DNA of 64,000 bases from Sphingomonas sp. TZW2008. Its GTDB lineage: Bacteria > Pseudomonadota > Alphaproteobacteria > Sphingomonadales > Sphingomonadaceae. Under the pieces are notes generated by a model. The model made no database searches. It saw only the letters and a list, made by a program, of their open reading frames with translations, and was not told the origin of the DNA. The stretch covers positions 98,822-162,821 of the forward strand of contig NZ_BDJB01000009.1 in the NCBI RefSeq assembly GCF_002117915.1, read 5' to 3'. Within the stretch, counting starts at the first letter, position 1; every line of letters begins with the position of its first letter. Shown piece after piece: positions 20,377-30,535 of this stretch. The position numbers and the translations under genes were made by a program.

Positions 20377-21369
20377 GTGACCCAGCCTGCCTATGATGTC
20401 GTCGCGATCGGCAATGCGATCGTCGACATCCTCTCCCCCGCAACTGATTCCTTCGTCGCCGACAACGGCATGACGAAGGGGGCGATGGCGCTCGTCTTCT
20501 CGCCCGAGGATGCCGACGCGCTCTACGCCAAGATGGGGCCGGGGCAGGAGGTGTCGGGCGGATCCGCGGCGAACACGATCGCCGGCATGGCCGCGCTCGG
20601 CGGCACGTGCGCCTTCATCGGTCAGGTCGCGGACGACCAGCTCGGCGAGGTGTTCGCGCACGACATTCGCGCTGCCGGCATCCGCTTCGATACCGAGGCG
20701 CGCGCGGGCAGCCCGACGACGGGTCGCTGCATGATCTTCGTGACGCCCGACGGGCAGCGTACGATGAACACCTTTCTCGGTGCGTCGCACTATCTGCCCG
20801 AGGCCGCGCTCGACCGCGCGCTGATCGCCGACGCGCAGTTCCTCTATCTCGAGGGTTATCTGTGGGATCCCGAGGAGCCGCGCGCCGCGATGCGCGCTGC
20901 GATCGACGTCGCGCGTGCCGCCGGTCGCAAGGTCGCCTTCACGCTGTCGGCCGAATTCGTCATCGATCGCCACCGCGACGCGTTCCACGAACTGATCGAC
21001 GCCGGGCTGATCGACGTGCTGTTCGCCAACGAGGCGGAGATCGTGTCGCTGACGCAGGCCGCCGATACGGAAGCCGCGATCGCCGCGGTGAAGGACAAGG
21101 TGCCGCTCGTCGTGGTGACGCTGAGCGAGTCGGGCGCCTGCGCCGTCGCGGGCGATCGCCGCGTGCGCGTGCCCGCGGCGCCGGTCGATAAGGTGGTCGA
21201 CACGACCGGGGCGGGCGATCTGTTCGCCGCGGGCTTCCTCCACGGCCAGGCGCGCGGCTGGGATCTCGAACGCTCGCTGAAGCTCGGTGCGCTGTGCGCA
21301 GCGGAAATCATCAGCCATTTCGGGGCGCGCCCGCTTGCCGACATGAAGGCGCTCGCCGCGCGGGTATGA
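20377..21369 (+). CDS. PfkB-family carbohydrate kinase, adenosine-kinase-like
   Basis: This 330-aa ribokinase-fold enzyme begins YDVVAIGNAIVDIL. It has the GGSAANT substrate loop near residue 60. Near 275 it has the PfkB signature DTTGAGDLFAAGFL with the catalytic Asp. Alphaproteobacterial proteins of this type are usually annotated adenosine kinase. The start is GTG at 20377 because the conserved domain begins five residues later; an upstream frame from 20254 would overlap the promoter of the divergent EI24 gene. The stop is 18 bp before the hrpB frame. Confidence 0.88.
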   Translation: MTQPAYDVVAIGNAIVDILSPATDSFVADNGMTKGAMALVFSPEDADALYAKMGPGQEVSGGSAANTIAGMAALGGTCAFIGQVADDQLGEVFAHDIRAAGIRFDTEARAGSPTTGRCMIFVTPDGQRTMNTFLGASHYLPEAALDRALIADAQFLYLEGYLWDPEEPRAAMRAAIDVARAAGRKVAFTLSAEFVIDRHRDAFHELIDAGLIDVLFANEAEIVSLTQAADTEAAIAAVKDKVPLVVVTLSESGACAVAGDRRVRVPAAPVDKVVDTTGAGDLFAAGFLHGQARGWDLERSLKLGALCAAEIISHFGARPLADMKALAARV

Positions 21370-21387
21370 TCGCGGCGTCGGCGCATC

Positions 21388-23853
21388 GTGCGCGGGAGGC
21401 GGCGTCTGGCTGACGCGCTGCCGATCCACGCCGTCCTGCCCGATCTGCTCGCGACGCTGCGCGATCGATCGTCGGCGGTGCTTGTCGCGCCGCCGGGGGC
21501 AGGCAAGACCACTGCGGTCGCGCCGGCGCTGCTTGTCGAGCCGTGGTGCAGCGGCGAGATCCTGCTGCTGTCGCCGCGCCGGTTGGCGGCACGCGCCGCT
21601 GCCGAGCGGATGGCGGCGCTGGCGGGCGAACCCGTCGGGCAGACCTTCGGCTATGCGACACGGCTCGATACCAGGCGCTCCGCCGCGACGCGCGTGACCG
21701 TGGTGACCGAGGGAATCTTCACCGCGCGGGTTCAGCGCGATCCCGAACTCGCCGGCGTCTCCGCGGTGCTGTTCGACGAGGTGCATGAACGCAGCCTCGA
21801 CGGTGATTTCGGGCTGGCGCTCGCGCTCGATGCGCAGGCCGGGCTGCGCGAGGACCTGCGTCTTGTCGCGATGTCCGCGACACTCGACGGCGCACGCTTC
21901 GCCGCGCTGATGGATGGCGCACCGGTCATCGAGAGCGCCGGGCGAAGCTGGCCGCTCACACTGCACCACGTCGGACGCACGCACGAGCGGATCGAGGACG
22001 CGGTCGCCGCGACGATCCGGCTCGCGCTACGCGAGGGGGAAGGAGGCATCCTCGCTTTCCTTCCCGGTGTAGCGGAGATCGAGCGGACAGCGGAGCGGCT
22101 GGAAAGCCTGGACGGCGTCGCGCTGCACCGGCTCCACGGCAGTCTCGATCCCGCCGCGCAGCGTGCCGCGATCCGCGCCGAGCCCGACGGGCGGCGCAAG
22201 GTCGTGCTCGCCACGTCGATCGCGGAGACCAGCCTGACGCTCGAGGGCATCCGCATCGTCGTCGATTCGGGGCTCGCGCGCCGCCCGCGCTACGATCGCG
22301 CCGCCGGCATGACGCGGTTGGTGACCGAGCGGGCGAGCCAGGCGGCGGCTACGCAGCGCGCTGGCCGTGCCGCGCGGCAAGGGCCGGGCGTCGCCTATCG
22401 CCTGTGGGAGGAGGCCGCCACCGCGGGCCTGCCGCGTTTCGACCCGCCCGAGATCCTCGAGGCCGATCTGTCCGCGCTGGTGCTCGCCGCCGCCATCTGG
22501 GGCGTCGCCGATCCGCGCGACCTGCGCTGGATCGATCCGCCACCCGCCGCCGCGGTCGCCGAGGCGCGCGCGCGGCTCCAGTCGCTCGACGCGCTCGACG
22601 AGGACGCGCGCCCAACGCCGCACGGCCGCGCGATCGCCACGCTGCCGATGCCGCCGCGGCTCGCGCACATGCTGTTGCGCGCCAGCGCGATCGGCCACGC
22701 TGGGGCAGCGGCGGAGGTCGCGGTGCTGCTCGGCGAGCGTGGGCTCGGCGGCAGCGACGTCGATCTCGACCTGCGCCGGCGCCGCTGGCGGGGGGATCGC
22801 TCGCTCAAGGCGCAGGCGGCGCGCAAGCTTGCCGAGCGATGGGCGCGCGCCGTGCCCGACGCCGCCGGCGTGACCGCGCACGACAGCCCGGTTGCGCTCG
22901 CCGTCGCACTCGCCTTCCCCGATCGCATCGCGAGGCGGCGCGACGCGTCGGGCGAAACCTGGGCGTCGGTCGGCGGGCGCGGCTTCCGGCTCGATCCCAC
23001 CGCCTCGCTCGCCCGCGAAGAATGGATCGCGGTCGCCGAGACGCAGGGCATGGCCGCCGGCGCGCGCATTCTGTCCGCTGCGGCAATCGATCTTGCGACG
23101 ATCGAGGCGTTGCTCGGCGACCGGATCGAGACCCGGCGCAGCGTCGACTTCGATTCCGCCACCGGCGCAGTTCGCCCGATTCGTGAGCGGCGGCTCGGTG
23201 CGCTGCGGCTGTCGAGCGGCCCCGACAGTGACGCCGCCCCCGCCGCGATCGAGGCCGCGCTGGTCGAGGGTGTTCGCACTCATGGCGTCGGCCTGCTCGC
23301 ATGGAGCGATGCGGCGACCGCGCTGCGCCAGCGCGCCGCCTTCGCCGGCGTGCCGCTCGACGACGAAACGCTGCTCGCGCGACTCGACGATTGGCTGCCT
23401 GCGCTCGTCGCCGGGCGCCGCCGCCTCGACGCCGTCTCGCCCGGCGCGCTCCACGATGCGCTGCGCGGGCTGCTGACGTGGGACGAGCTGCAGCGGATCG
23501 ACCGGATCGCCCCGCCGCATTTCACCAGCCCCGCGGGCAGCACCCACGCGATCGATTACGCCGCGGAGGGCGGCCCGCGCGTCGAGCTGCGCGTCCAGGC
23601 GCTGTTCGGGCTCGCCGATCATCCCGTCGTCGGCGCGGACCGCGTGCCGCTGGTGCTGTCGCTCACTTCGCCCGCCGGCCGCCCGATCCAGACGACGCGC
23701 GATCTGCCGGGCTTCTGGGCGGGCAGCTGGGCGGCGGTGGCAAAGGAGATGCGCGGCCGTTATCCCCGCCATCCCTGGCCGGACGATCCCGCCGCCGCCG
23801 CCGCGACGCTGCGCACGAAAAATGCCGATGCAAGATCGCGCGGCATCCGGTAA
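21388..23853 (+). CDS. hrpB: ATP-dependent helicase HrpB
   Basis: HrpB is a DEAH/DEAD-box RNA helicase homologue of the DHX group; its bacterial role is poorly defined. Walker A is APPGAGKTT (about residue 34) and the box II reads FDEVHERSLDGD. The SAT motif is MSATLDG and motif VI is TQRAGRAAR. HA2 and HrpB C-terminal domains complete the 821 aa. The coordinates use a GTG at 21388 that has no ribosome site. A CTG at 21406, six bases after GGGAGG, gives an N-terminus (ADALPIHAVLP) closer to the family and may be the true start. Confidence 0.92.
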   Translation: MRGRRRLADALPIHAVLPDLLATLRDRSSAVLVAPPGAGKTTAVAPALLVEPWCSGEILLLSPRRLAARAAAERMAALAGEPVGQTFGYATRLDTRRSAATRVTVVTEGIFTARVQRDPELAGVSAVLFDEVHERSLDGDFGLALALDAQAGLREDLRLVAMSATLDGARFAALMDGAPVIESAGRSWPLTLHHVGRTHERIEDAVAATIRLALREGEGGILAFLPGVAEIERTAERLESLDGVALHRLHGSLDPAAQRAAIRAEPDGRRKVVLATSIAETSLTLEGIRIVVDSGLARRPRYDRAAGMTRLVTERASQAAATQRAGRAARQGPGVAYRLWEEAATAGLPRFDPPEILEADLSALVLAAAIWGVADPRDLRWIDPPPAAAVAEARARLQSLDALDEDARPTPHGRAIATLPMPPRLAHMLLRASAIGHAGAAAEVAVLLGERGLGGSDVDLDLRRRRWRGDRSLKAQAARKLAERWARAVPDAAGVTAHDSPVALAVALAFPDRIARRRDASGETWASVGGRGFRLDPTASLAREEWIAVAETQGMAAGARILSAAAIDLATIEALLGDRIETRRSVDFDSATGAVRPIRERRLGALRLSSGPDSDAAPAAIEAALVEGVRTHGVGLLAWSDAATALRQRAAFAGVPLDDETLLARLDDWLPALVAGRRRLDAVSPGALHDALRGLLTWDELQRIDRIAPPHFTSPAGSTHAIDYAAEGGPRVELRVQALFGLADHPVVGADRVPLVLSLTSPAGRPIQTTRDLPGFWAGSWAAVAKEMRGRYPRHPWPDDPAAAAATLRTKNADARSRGIR

Positions 23854-23863
23854 GGCCACCGCC

Positions 23864-24145
23864 ATGCCACACGCCCGCATCTTCCAGCGCCCGAAGAACG
23901 CCACGCAATCGGGCAAGCACCGCACTGACGCCTGGCAGCTCGAGTTCGTGTCCGACGCGCCCAAGAACGCCGATCCGCTCACCGGCTGGGCCGGCGGCGC
24001 CGAGACGGACGAGCAGGTGCGTCTGCTGTTCCCGACGCGCGAGGCGGCGATCGCCTATGCCGATCGCGAGGGCGTCACCTACACCGTCACGCCATCGCCC
24101 GAGAAGACGCTCAAGCTGCAGGCCTACGCCGACAACTTCAAGTAA
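23864..24145 (+). CDS. NADH dehydrogenase accessory subunit, NDUFS4-like (ETC complex I)
   Basis: The 93-aa protein matches the alphaproteobacterial form of the mitochondrial NDUFS4 18-kDa subunit. It starts ARIFQRPKNATQSG and has the segments WQLEFVSDAPKNADPLTGW and FPTREAAIAYADREG. It attaches at the NADH-oxidising arm of complex I and aids assembly or stability. The ATG at 23864 follows TAAGG, and the gene starts ten bases after the hrpB stop. The nuo operon is not in the window, which is usual for this gene. Confidence 0.9.
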   Translation: MPHARIFQRPKNATQSGKHRTDAWQLEFVSDAPKNADPLTGWAGGAETDEQVRLLFPTREAAIAYADREGVTYTVTPSPEKTLKLQAYADNFK

Positions 24146-24167
24146 CGCCGGCGCCGCGGCGTCGGCG
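24146..24167. terminator. Hairpin between convergent NDUFS4-like and corC genes
   Basis: Arms 24146-24155 and 24158-24167 pair over ten bases with one G-T pair and almost no loop. There is only a weak T tract (CTTTATT) on the + strand. It could end transcription from both sides. Confidence 0.4.
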
Positions 24168-24176
24168 CGCCGCGCT

Positions 24177-25082
<906 letters not shown>

Positions 25083-25592
25083 TTAGTCCTCTCGTATGGC
25101 GTAGGGGTCAGCAATGCCGAGCGTCGCGAGCGCATCGCGCTCGATCGTCTCCATCGCATCCCCCTCGTCGTCGGTCAGATGATCATAGCCTAGCAAATGC
25201 AGCGTGCCGTGCACGATCAAATGCGTCAGGTGATCCTCGGGTGATAGGCCGCGCTCCGCCGCCTCCGCGGTGCACACACCGTGGGCCAGCACGATGTCGC
25301 CCAGCAGCACCTCGCCGTCATCCGAATTCTGGCTGACGGTGTCGATCAGATCGGGCTGCACCATCGGAAAGGACAGGACGTTGGTCGGCTTGTCCTTGCC
25401 GCGATACTGGCGGTTGAGCGCGTGCACCTCGTCGTCGGAGGTCAGACGGACGCTGATCTCGACCGCGGCGGGGGAGGTGAGCAGCGTGCCGTAGGGCGTC
25501 GCCGCGATCGCCGCGCGCGCGCCCGCGGCGGCCAGCGCCTCCCAGCCCGCGTCCGGCCAGGGCGCCTCGTGCGACAGAGCGATCTCGATCAT
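25083..25592 (-). CDS. ybeY: Endoribonuclease YbeY, rRNA maturation
   Basis: YbeY is a zinc endoribonuclease needed for 16S rRNA 3'-end maturation and ribosome quality control. The zinc site is HGTLHLLGYDH (about residues 128-138), with the three His of the H-x3-H-x5-H pattern. The conserved Arg-containing strand (DEVHALNRQYRGKDKPTNVLSF, read in parts) is present. At 169 aa it has normal length. It lies between phoH and corC, the standard order, and is separated from phoH by 51 bp. Confidence 0.94.
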   Translation of the reverse strand: MIEIALSHEAPWPDAGWEALAAAGARAAIAATPYGTLLTSPAAVEISVRLTSDDEVHALNRQYRGKDKPTNVLSFPMVQPDLIDTVSQNSDDGEVLLGDIVLAHGVCTAEAAERGLSPEDHLTHLIVHGTLHLLGYDHLTDDEGDAMETIERDALATLGIADPYAIRED

Positions 25593-25643
25593 CGCTGCCC
25601 CATAAGCACGATTAGCCCGTGTTTGTAATGCCGCATCATGCGC

Positions 25644-26645
25644 TCAGCCGTCGCGCCCTTCATACGCCTCGACGATCCGGCCGACAATCGGGTGGCGTAC
25701 CACGTCGGCGGCGGTGAAGCGGCACAACGAGATGCCCTCGACGCCGTCGAGCCGCATCGTCGCATCGGCAAGCCCGCTCGCCGCGACCCCGCCGGGCAGG
25801 TCGGTCTGATTCGGATCGCCGCAGATCACCATGCGGCTGTTCTGGCCGAAGCGGGTGAGGAACATCTTCATCTGCGCCGGCGTCGTATTCTGCGCTTCGT
25901 CGAGGATCACGAACGCGTCGGCGAGCGTACGGCCGCGCATGAACGCGATTGGCGCGATCTCGATCTCCCCGCTCGCGATACGCCGCTCTACCTGCTCGGC
26001 GGGCAAGCAGTCGTACAGCGCGTCGTAGAGCGGGCGCAGATACGGGTCGACCTTCTCCTTCATGTCGCCCGGCAGGAAGCCGAGCCGCTCGCCGGCTTCG
26101 ACCGCGGGGCGCGACAGGATCAGCCGCTGGACGCTGCCGGTGATGAGCTGCGCCACCGCCTGCGCGACGGCGAGATAGGTTTTGCCCGTCCCCGCCGGGC
26201 CGAGCGCGAAGATCATGTCGTGCGTGACGAGCTCGCGCATGTAATGCGCCTGCGCCGGCGTGCGCGGCACGATCGTTTTCTTGCGCGTGCGGATCATGAT
26301 CGGCGGCGCACCGCCCGCGCGCTCGGCCGAGATGATGCCGTCGAGCGTCGGTTCCGCGGCCATCGCGATCGACGCGTCGACCAGGCCGGCGTCGACTTCC
26401 TCGCCGCGTACCGCGCGCTGGTACAGGTCGTTCAGCACGTCGCGCGCGATCGCCACCTGCTCGGCGGTGCCTTCCAGCCCGACGCGGTTGCCGCGCGCGG
26501 TGATGTAGACGCCCAACCGATTCTCGAGCGCGACGAGGTTGCGGTCATATTGCCCGAAAAGCGCGCTCAACATCTGCGGTCGCTCGAACGTCAATTCGGT
26601 TCGGCTTCGCTCGCCCGTCTGCGCGGGAATTGGCTTTCGGCTCAT
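25644..26645 (-). CDS. ybeZ: PhoH-family ATPase (YbeZ)
   Basis: The 333-aa protein has an N-terminal KH-like nucleic-acid-binding part (about 35-85) and a PhoH ATPase core. Walker A is GPAGTGKT (149-156) and Walker B is FVILDEAQNTT (about 245). The motif ICGDPNQTDLP follows. YbeZ works with YbeY in RNA processing, and the gene pair is kept here. AAGGAG stands six bases before the ATG. The upstream side is cut off from miaB by the metalloprotease gene and its terminator, so phoH must have a promoter within the 74 bp left between terminator and start. Confidence 0.93.
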   Translation of the reverse strand: MSRKPIPAQTGERSRTELTFERPQMLSALFGQYDRNLVALENRLGVYITARGNRVGLEGTAEQVAIARDVLNDLYQRAVRGEEVDAGLVDASIAMAAEPTLDGIISAERAGGAPPIMIRTRKKTIVPRTPAQAHYMRELVTHDMIFALGPAGTGKTYLAVAQAVAQLITGSVQRLILSRPAVEAGERLGFLPGDMKEKVDPYLRPLYDALYDCLPAEQVERRIASGEIEIAPIAFMRGRTLADAFVILDEAQNTTPAQMKMFLTRFGQNSRMVICGDPNQTDLPGGVAASGLADATMRLDGVEGISLCRFTAADVVRHPIVGRIVEAYEGRDG

Positions 26646-26719
26646 CTTGCTCCTTGGCGCCGGTTGAGCGCCGATCCTGACAGGTGCGATGACGCCGGGT
26701 AAGTCCTTTTCGTTCCCAC

Positions 26720-26760
26720 AAAAGAAAAGGGCCCCGGAACGCTGATGCGCCCCGAGGCCC
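26720..26760 (-). terminator. Rho-independent terminator after the metalloprotease gene
   Basis: On the minus strand a 9-bp stem (arms at 26752-26760 and 26729-26737, one G-T pair) is followed by TTTTCTTTT. It stands 19 bases after the metalloprotease stop and isolates that gene from phoH. Confidence 0.88.
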
Positions 26761-26778
26761 CGATCTTCACGTCACGGT

Positions 26779-28905
26779 TTACGCCAGGACGACGTGCTGC
26801 AGGTCGAGCGGCTGAACATGCGTCAGCGGTGCGTAGGCGAGCAGCGGTGCCGCGTCCGACAGATCGTCGCCACCGCCAACGAAGGCGCCGGCCGAAACCG
26901 ATCCCATCGCCTGGCGGACGCTGTCGATCCCGCCGAGCAGCGCTGACGATTCTGCCGATGCCGGGCTGGTCGGCGCGATGAAGCCCAGCTCTTCCAGCGT
27001 GGGCGCCGCTTCATAGACGCGGCCCGCGGCGAACGCGTCGGTCACCGTCGGCAGGTTGGACGTCGGTGCGCCGTTGTAGCGGTAGTAATACAGCCCGTTC
27101 TCCTCGCCCGCGAGCCGCAGCCCCGCGCTGAGATCGAGACCACCCTGGAGCACGACGCGCGACGTCGTCGCACTGTCGATCACCAGCACGCCGTTCGCAG
27201 CAACGGTGATCACGCCGTCACGGTTCGGATCGGCAAGCGCCTTGTCGGTGACGATGAAGTCGTCGCGGCCGAAATCGGTGATCGTATCGACGCCGCTGGT
27301 GCCGTTGGCGACCTTGAACACGAACGTGTCGACGCCGCCGCTGCCGGTCAGGCGATCGTTGCCCGCGCCGCCTTCGAAGGTGTTGTCGTTGCCGTTACCC
27401 GTCAGGCGATCGTTGAACTTCGAGCCGATCAGATTCTCGATGTTGGTCAGGCGATCGCCCAGCGCGCCGCCGTTGCCCGCGCCCGTCAGGAGCGACACAA
27501 CCGCGCCCTCCGTGGCGGTCTCGTAGCTCACGGTATCGATCCCCGCGCCGCCGTCGACGCGGTTCGCCACGCCGTTGACAATGATGAGATCGTTACCGCC
27601 GCCGCCGACGGCATTCTCGATCGTCGTCCCGTAAGCGATCGAGATGTTGTCGGTGAACAGGCCGTTGGTGAGACCCAGTTCCTCGCGAAGGCCGACGTAG
27701 AAGTCGTAGGTCGCCTGCGAACGCGGCGCGAAGCCAAGCTCGGCGCGCTTGGCGTTGACTTCCTCGAGCGACGGGAACTCGATCACGCCACCACCCGACG
27801 AGAACGACCCTTCGTTGAGGTCGATGATCGATGGCGTGTCCCAGCCCGAGAAGTCGAGCGTGTCCTTGCCGCCGGCATCCCAGATCGTCACGATCGGACG
27901 CAGGTTCAGATCGAAATTGTACGCATCGTTGCGCGCGGTCGAATTGAACCCGTAGACGGTGTTACCCGTACGCGTCGTCGTGTCCGCGCCGTAGACCTGC
28001 TGGATCGCGGCGATGTCGTGAACCAGCGGGGTGGCGGCATAGGCGAAGTTGGTCAGCGTGAAATCGATGTGCTGCGCGCCCGTCTCATAAGCATCGAAAT
28101 AGCTCATGATCGAATATTGACGCGAATCCTGCGCGAACTTCGCGTCGTTGGCGTAGGTGATCGGGTCCGGCACGCCGTCGCCGTCATTATCGTCGGTTGC
28201 GTTATAGTCGCCCGGATGGCTGAGGCCGATCGCGTGACCGATCTCGTGGATCATCGTCGTCACGGCGTAATAGCTGTTGGCGAGTGGGTTGAAGTTCGAC
28301 GGAACGAAGCCGTCGATCCACACATCGCCGCCTAGCTTACCGGTCTGCGTGAAGTCGTACGCATCCTTGTAGCTGGCATCGTAGATGTTGCCGAACGGCA
28401 GATAGGCATAGGCCTGCGCACCGCCCGTCGCCGTGTTCCCGAAAGTGATGTCGGCGTCATACGACTTGGTTTCGCGGAACGAGATGTTGGTGACTTCGTC
28501 CCACAGCTTGATCGCGTCACGCGCCACGGCCTTCTGGCCGGCGTTGAACACCGAGAAGGTGTCGCGATTCACCTCGTCGAAGCTGATCGTGCCGGTGGCG
28601 TTGACATAGTAGCTGTTCTGCAGCTCGCCGAAATTCTTCCAGAAGCCGTAGTTGAGAACGCCGTCGTTCAGTTCGCCGTAGCTGTTCGTGTACCAGTTCT
28701 GGCCGGTGCGCACGAGATTGTCGGCGACTTGGTCGACCGTCCAGATCGGCTTGCCGTTGAGCGAGCCACCGGCATTGGGATCGACCGAGGCATAGGAAAC
28801 GTAGCGGCCGTCGTCCCAGAAGGTGTTTTCAGGATGCGTGCCGCTGCCGCCGACACAGGCGGGGCACTGGCACATCGCGCCGGTTGGCGCGTCTACATTC
28901 GACAT
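26779..28905 (-). CDS. Serralysin-type M10 metalloprotease with RTX repeats, secreted
   Basis: The 708-aa protein has the metzincin zinc site HEIGHAIGLSH (220-230) and Met-turn SIMSY (265-269). It thus belongs to the M10 serralysin/interstitial-collagenase clan. RTX calcium-binding nonapeptides (GGGGNDLI, GGAGIDTV, GGAGNDRL) lie at about 425-525. There is no Sec signal, as expected for type I secretion with a C-terminal signal. The N-terminus carries an odd CQCPAC cluster (Cys12, 14, 17). GGGAGG precedes the ATG. No type I exporter genes are near. It sits alone between miaB and phoH. Confidence 0.92.
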   Translation of the reverse strand: MSNVDAPTGAMCQCPACVGGSGTHPENTFWDDGRYVSYASVDPNAGGSLNGKPIWTVDQVADNLVRTGQNWYTNSYGELNDGVLNYGFWKNFGELQNSYYVNATGTISFDEVNRDTFSVFNAGQKAVARDAIKLWDEVTNISFRETKSYDADITFGNTATGGAQAYAYLPFGNIYDASYKDAYDFTQTGKLGGDVWIDGFVPSNFNPLANSYYAVTTMIHEIGHAIGLSHPGDYNATDDNDGDGVPDPITYANDAKFAQDSRQYSIMSYFDAYETGAQHIDFTLTNFAYAATPLVHDIAAIQQVYGADTTTRTGNTVYGFNSTARNDAYNFDLNLRPIVTIWDAGGKDTLDFSGWDTPSIIDLNEGSFSSGGGVIEFPSLEEVNAKRAELGFAPRSQATYDFYVGLREELGLTNGLFTDNISIAYGTTIENAVGGGGNDLIIVNGVANRVDGGAGIDTVSYETATEGAVVSLLTGAGNGGALGDRLTNIENLIGSKFNDRLTGNGNDNTFEGGAGNDRLTGSGGVDTFVFKVANGTSGVDTITDFGRDDFIVTDKALADPNRDGVITVAANGVLVIDSATTSRVVLQGGLDLSAGLRLAGEENGLYYYRYNGAPTSNLPTVTDAFAAGRVYEAAPTLEELGFIAPTSPASAESSALLGGIDSVRQAMGSVSAGAFVGGGDDLSDAAPLLAYAPLTHVQPLDLQHVVLA

Positions 28906-29130
28906 TCATTCCTCCCTGATCAACTGTTTGCGTTGCGCAAGCCCCATACTCTGCGTCTGCCCGGCCCGACCGGAATGGTCGAGCGGTGATGGTCGGACGT
29001 CAAGCGAGGCAGGTCTTGCGATTCCCGTGCGTGAACAATTCTTTTTCTTGTTATTTTCGCAGGTTTGGCCGGCCCAGCCAATTTGTCAATCGCTACAAAG
29101 GCCTTGCAGGAATTATTAGGTGGAAAGTTG

Positions 29131-30456
29131 TTACGCCGCTGTCGCGAATAGTGCGCGGCCGACCAGCGAATTGGGTCCGGCATCGGTCAGCTGCAATGTA
29201 ACAATGTCACCCAGGGCGACGTCGTCTTCGACCAGCACCGATTGCAGCCACGGCGATTTGCCCAACATCTGCCCGGCATTCTTGCCGCGACGTTCGATCA
29301 GCACGGCGCAGGTCTTGCCGATGCTCGCGCGATTGAACGCGTGCTGGTCGCGGTTGAGCGCCGCCTGCAGCCGCTGGAGGCGCTCGTCCATCACTGCGGG
29401 CGCGATCTGGTCACCCATGTCGGCCGCCGGCGTGCCGGGGCGCGGGCTGTACTTGAAGCTGAACGCCTGCGCGTAGCCGACCGTATCGACCAAGCTCAGC
29501 GTTTCGGCGAAATCCGCCTCGCTCTCGCCGGGGAAGCCGACGATGAAGTCGCCCGACAACGCAATATCGGGGCGGACCACCCGGATGCGATCGAGCAGCC
29601 GCAGATACGAATCGCGGCTATGGCTGCGGTTCATCGCCTTCAGCACGCGGTCGCTGCCCGCCTGCACGGGCAAATGGAGGAACGGCATCAGGCTCTCGAC
29701 ATCGCCGTGCGCGTCGATCAGCCCCTGTTTCATGTCGTTGGGGTGGCTGGTCGTGTAGCGGATCCGCGCGAGCCCCGGGATACGGTCGAGCGCGCGGATC
29801 AGGTCGTGCAGCCCGCGCCCGTCGGCATCCTCCCACGCGTTGACGTTCTGCCCGAGCAGCGTGATCTCGCGCGCGCCGGCATCGACCAACGCCTTCGCCT
29901 CGTCGACGATCGCGGCGAACGGTCGGCTCACCTCGGCACCCCGCGTATAGGGCACGACGCAATAGGTGCAGAACTTGTCGCACCCCTCCTGCACCGTCAG
30001 GAACGCGGTCGGCCCCACGCGGCGACGTGCGGGGAGAGCGCCGAACTTCGAGGCGAGCGGCATGTCGGTATCGAGCGCCGGCGCGCCCGCGGCCGCGGCG
30101 GAAACGAGCGCGGGCAGATTGTGATACGCCTGCGGCCCGACGACGACGTCGACCTTGGCGCGGCGCACGATCTCCTCGCCCTCGGCTTGCGCGACGCAGC
30201 CGGCGACCGCGATCATCGGCGCGTCGAGCGCGCGGACGCGGCGGTCCTTGCGTAGCCGGCCGATGTCGGAGAACACCTTCTCGGTCGCCTTCTCGCGGAT
30301 GTGGCAGGTGTTGAGCACGACGAGGTCGGCGTCGGCCGCGTCGACCGCGGTCATGCCCTGGCCGGCCATCAGCTCGGCCATCCGCTCGCCGTCGTAGACG
30401 TTCATCTGACAGCCGAAGGATTTGACGGCAAAGGTCTTTGGGGTCGGTTTCACCAT
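29131..30456 (-). CDS. miaB: tRNA-2-methylthio-N6-dimethylallyladenosine synthase MiaB
   Basis: MiaB is the radical-SAM methylthiotransferase that completes ms2i6A at position 37 of tRNAs. The N-terminal UPF0004 domain has [10 protein letters not shown] and the cluster Cys residues. The radical-SAM motif is CDKFCTYC (CxxxCxxC) near residue 155, and a TRAM domain closes the protein. I start at 30456 (MVKPTPKTF), 441 aa; a GTG at 30492 adds twelve basic residues not typical of the family. The start of the next upstream gene, plsC, is on the same strand. Confidence 0.93.
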   Translation of the reverse strand: MVKPTPKTFAVKSFGCQMNVYDGERMAELMAGQGMTAVDAADADLVVLNTCHIREKATEKVFSDIGRLRKDRRVRALDAPMIAVAGCVAQAEGEEIVRRAKVDVVVGPQAYHNLPALVSAAAAGAPALDTDMPLASKFGALPARRRVGPTAFLTVQEGCDKFCTYCVVPYTRGAEVSRPFAAIVDEAKALVDAGAREITLLGQNVNAWEDADGRGLHDLIRALDRIPGLARIRYTTSHPNDMKQGLIDAHGDVESLMPFLHLPVQAGSDRVLKAMNRSHSRDSYLRLLDRIRVVRPDIALSGDFIVGFPGESEADFAETLSLVDTVGYAQAFSFKYSPRPGTPAADMGDQIAPAVMDERLQRLQAALNRDQHAFNRASIGKTCAVLIERRGKNAGQMLGKSPWLQSVLVEDDVALGDIVTLQLTDAGPNSLVGRALFATAA

Positions 30457-30535
30457 CGCGCGGCTATAGCGGCGGCGCGGCCGTTTCGCCACCGCTTGCC
30501 CGCTCGCGGCGCTTAGCCCTTGCTGCCCGCGGCCC

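Noticed and set aside
29040..29100. TTGACA on the minus strand as a promoter for the metalloprotease gene
   Set aside because: No acceptable -10 box at 16-18 bases; AT-rich sequence alone is not enough evidence.
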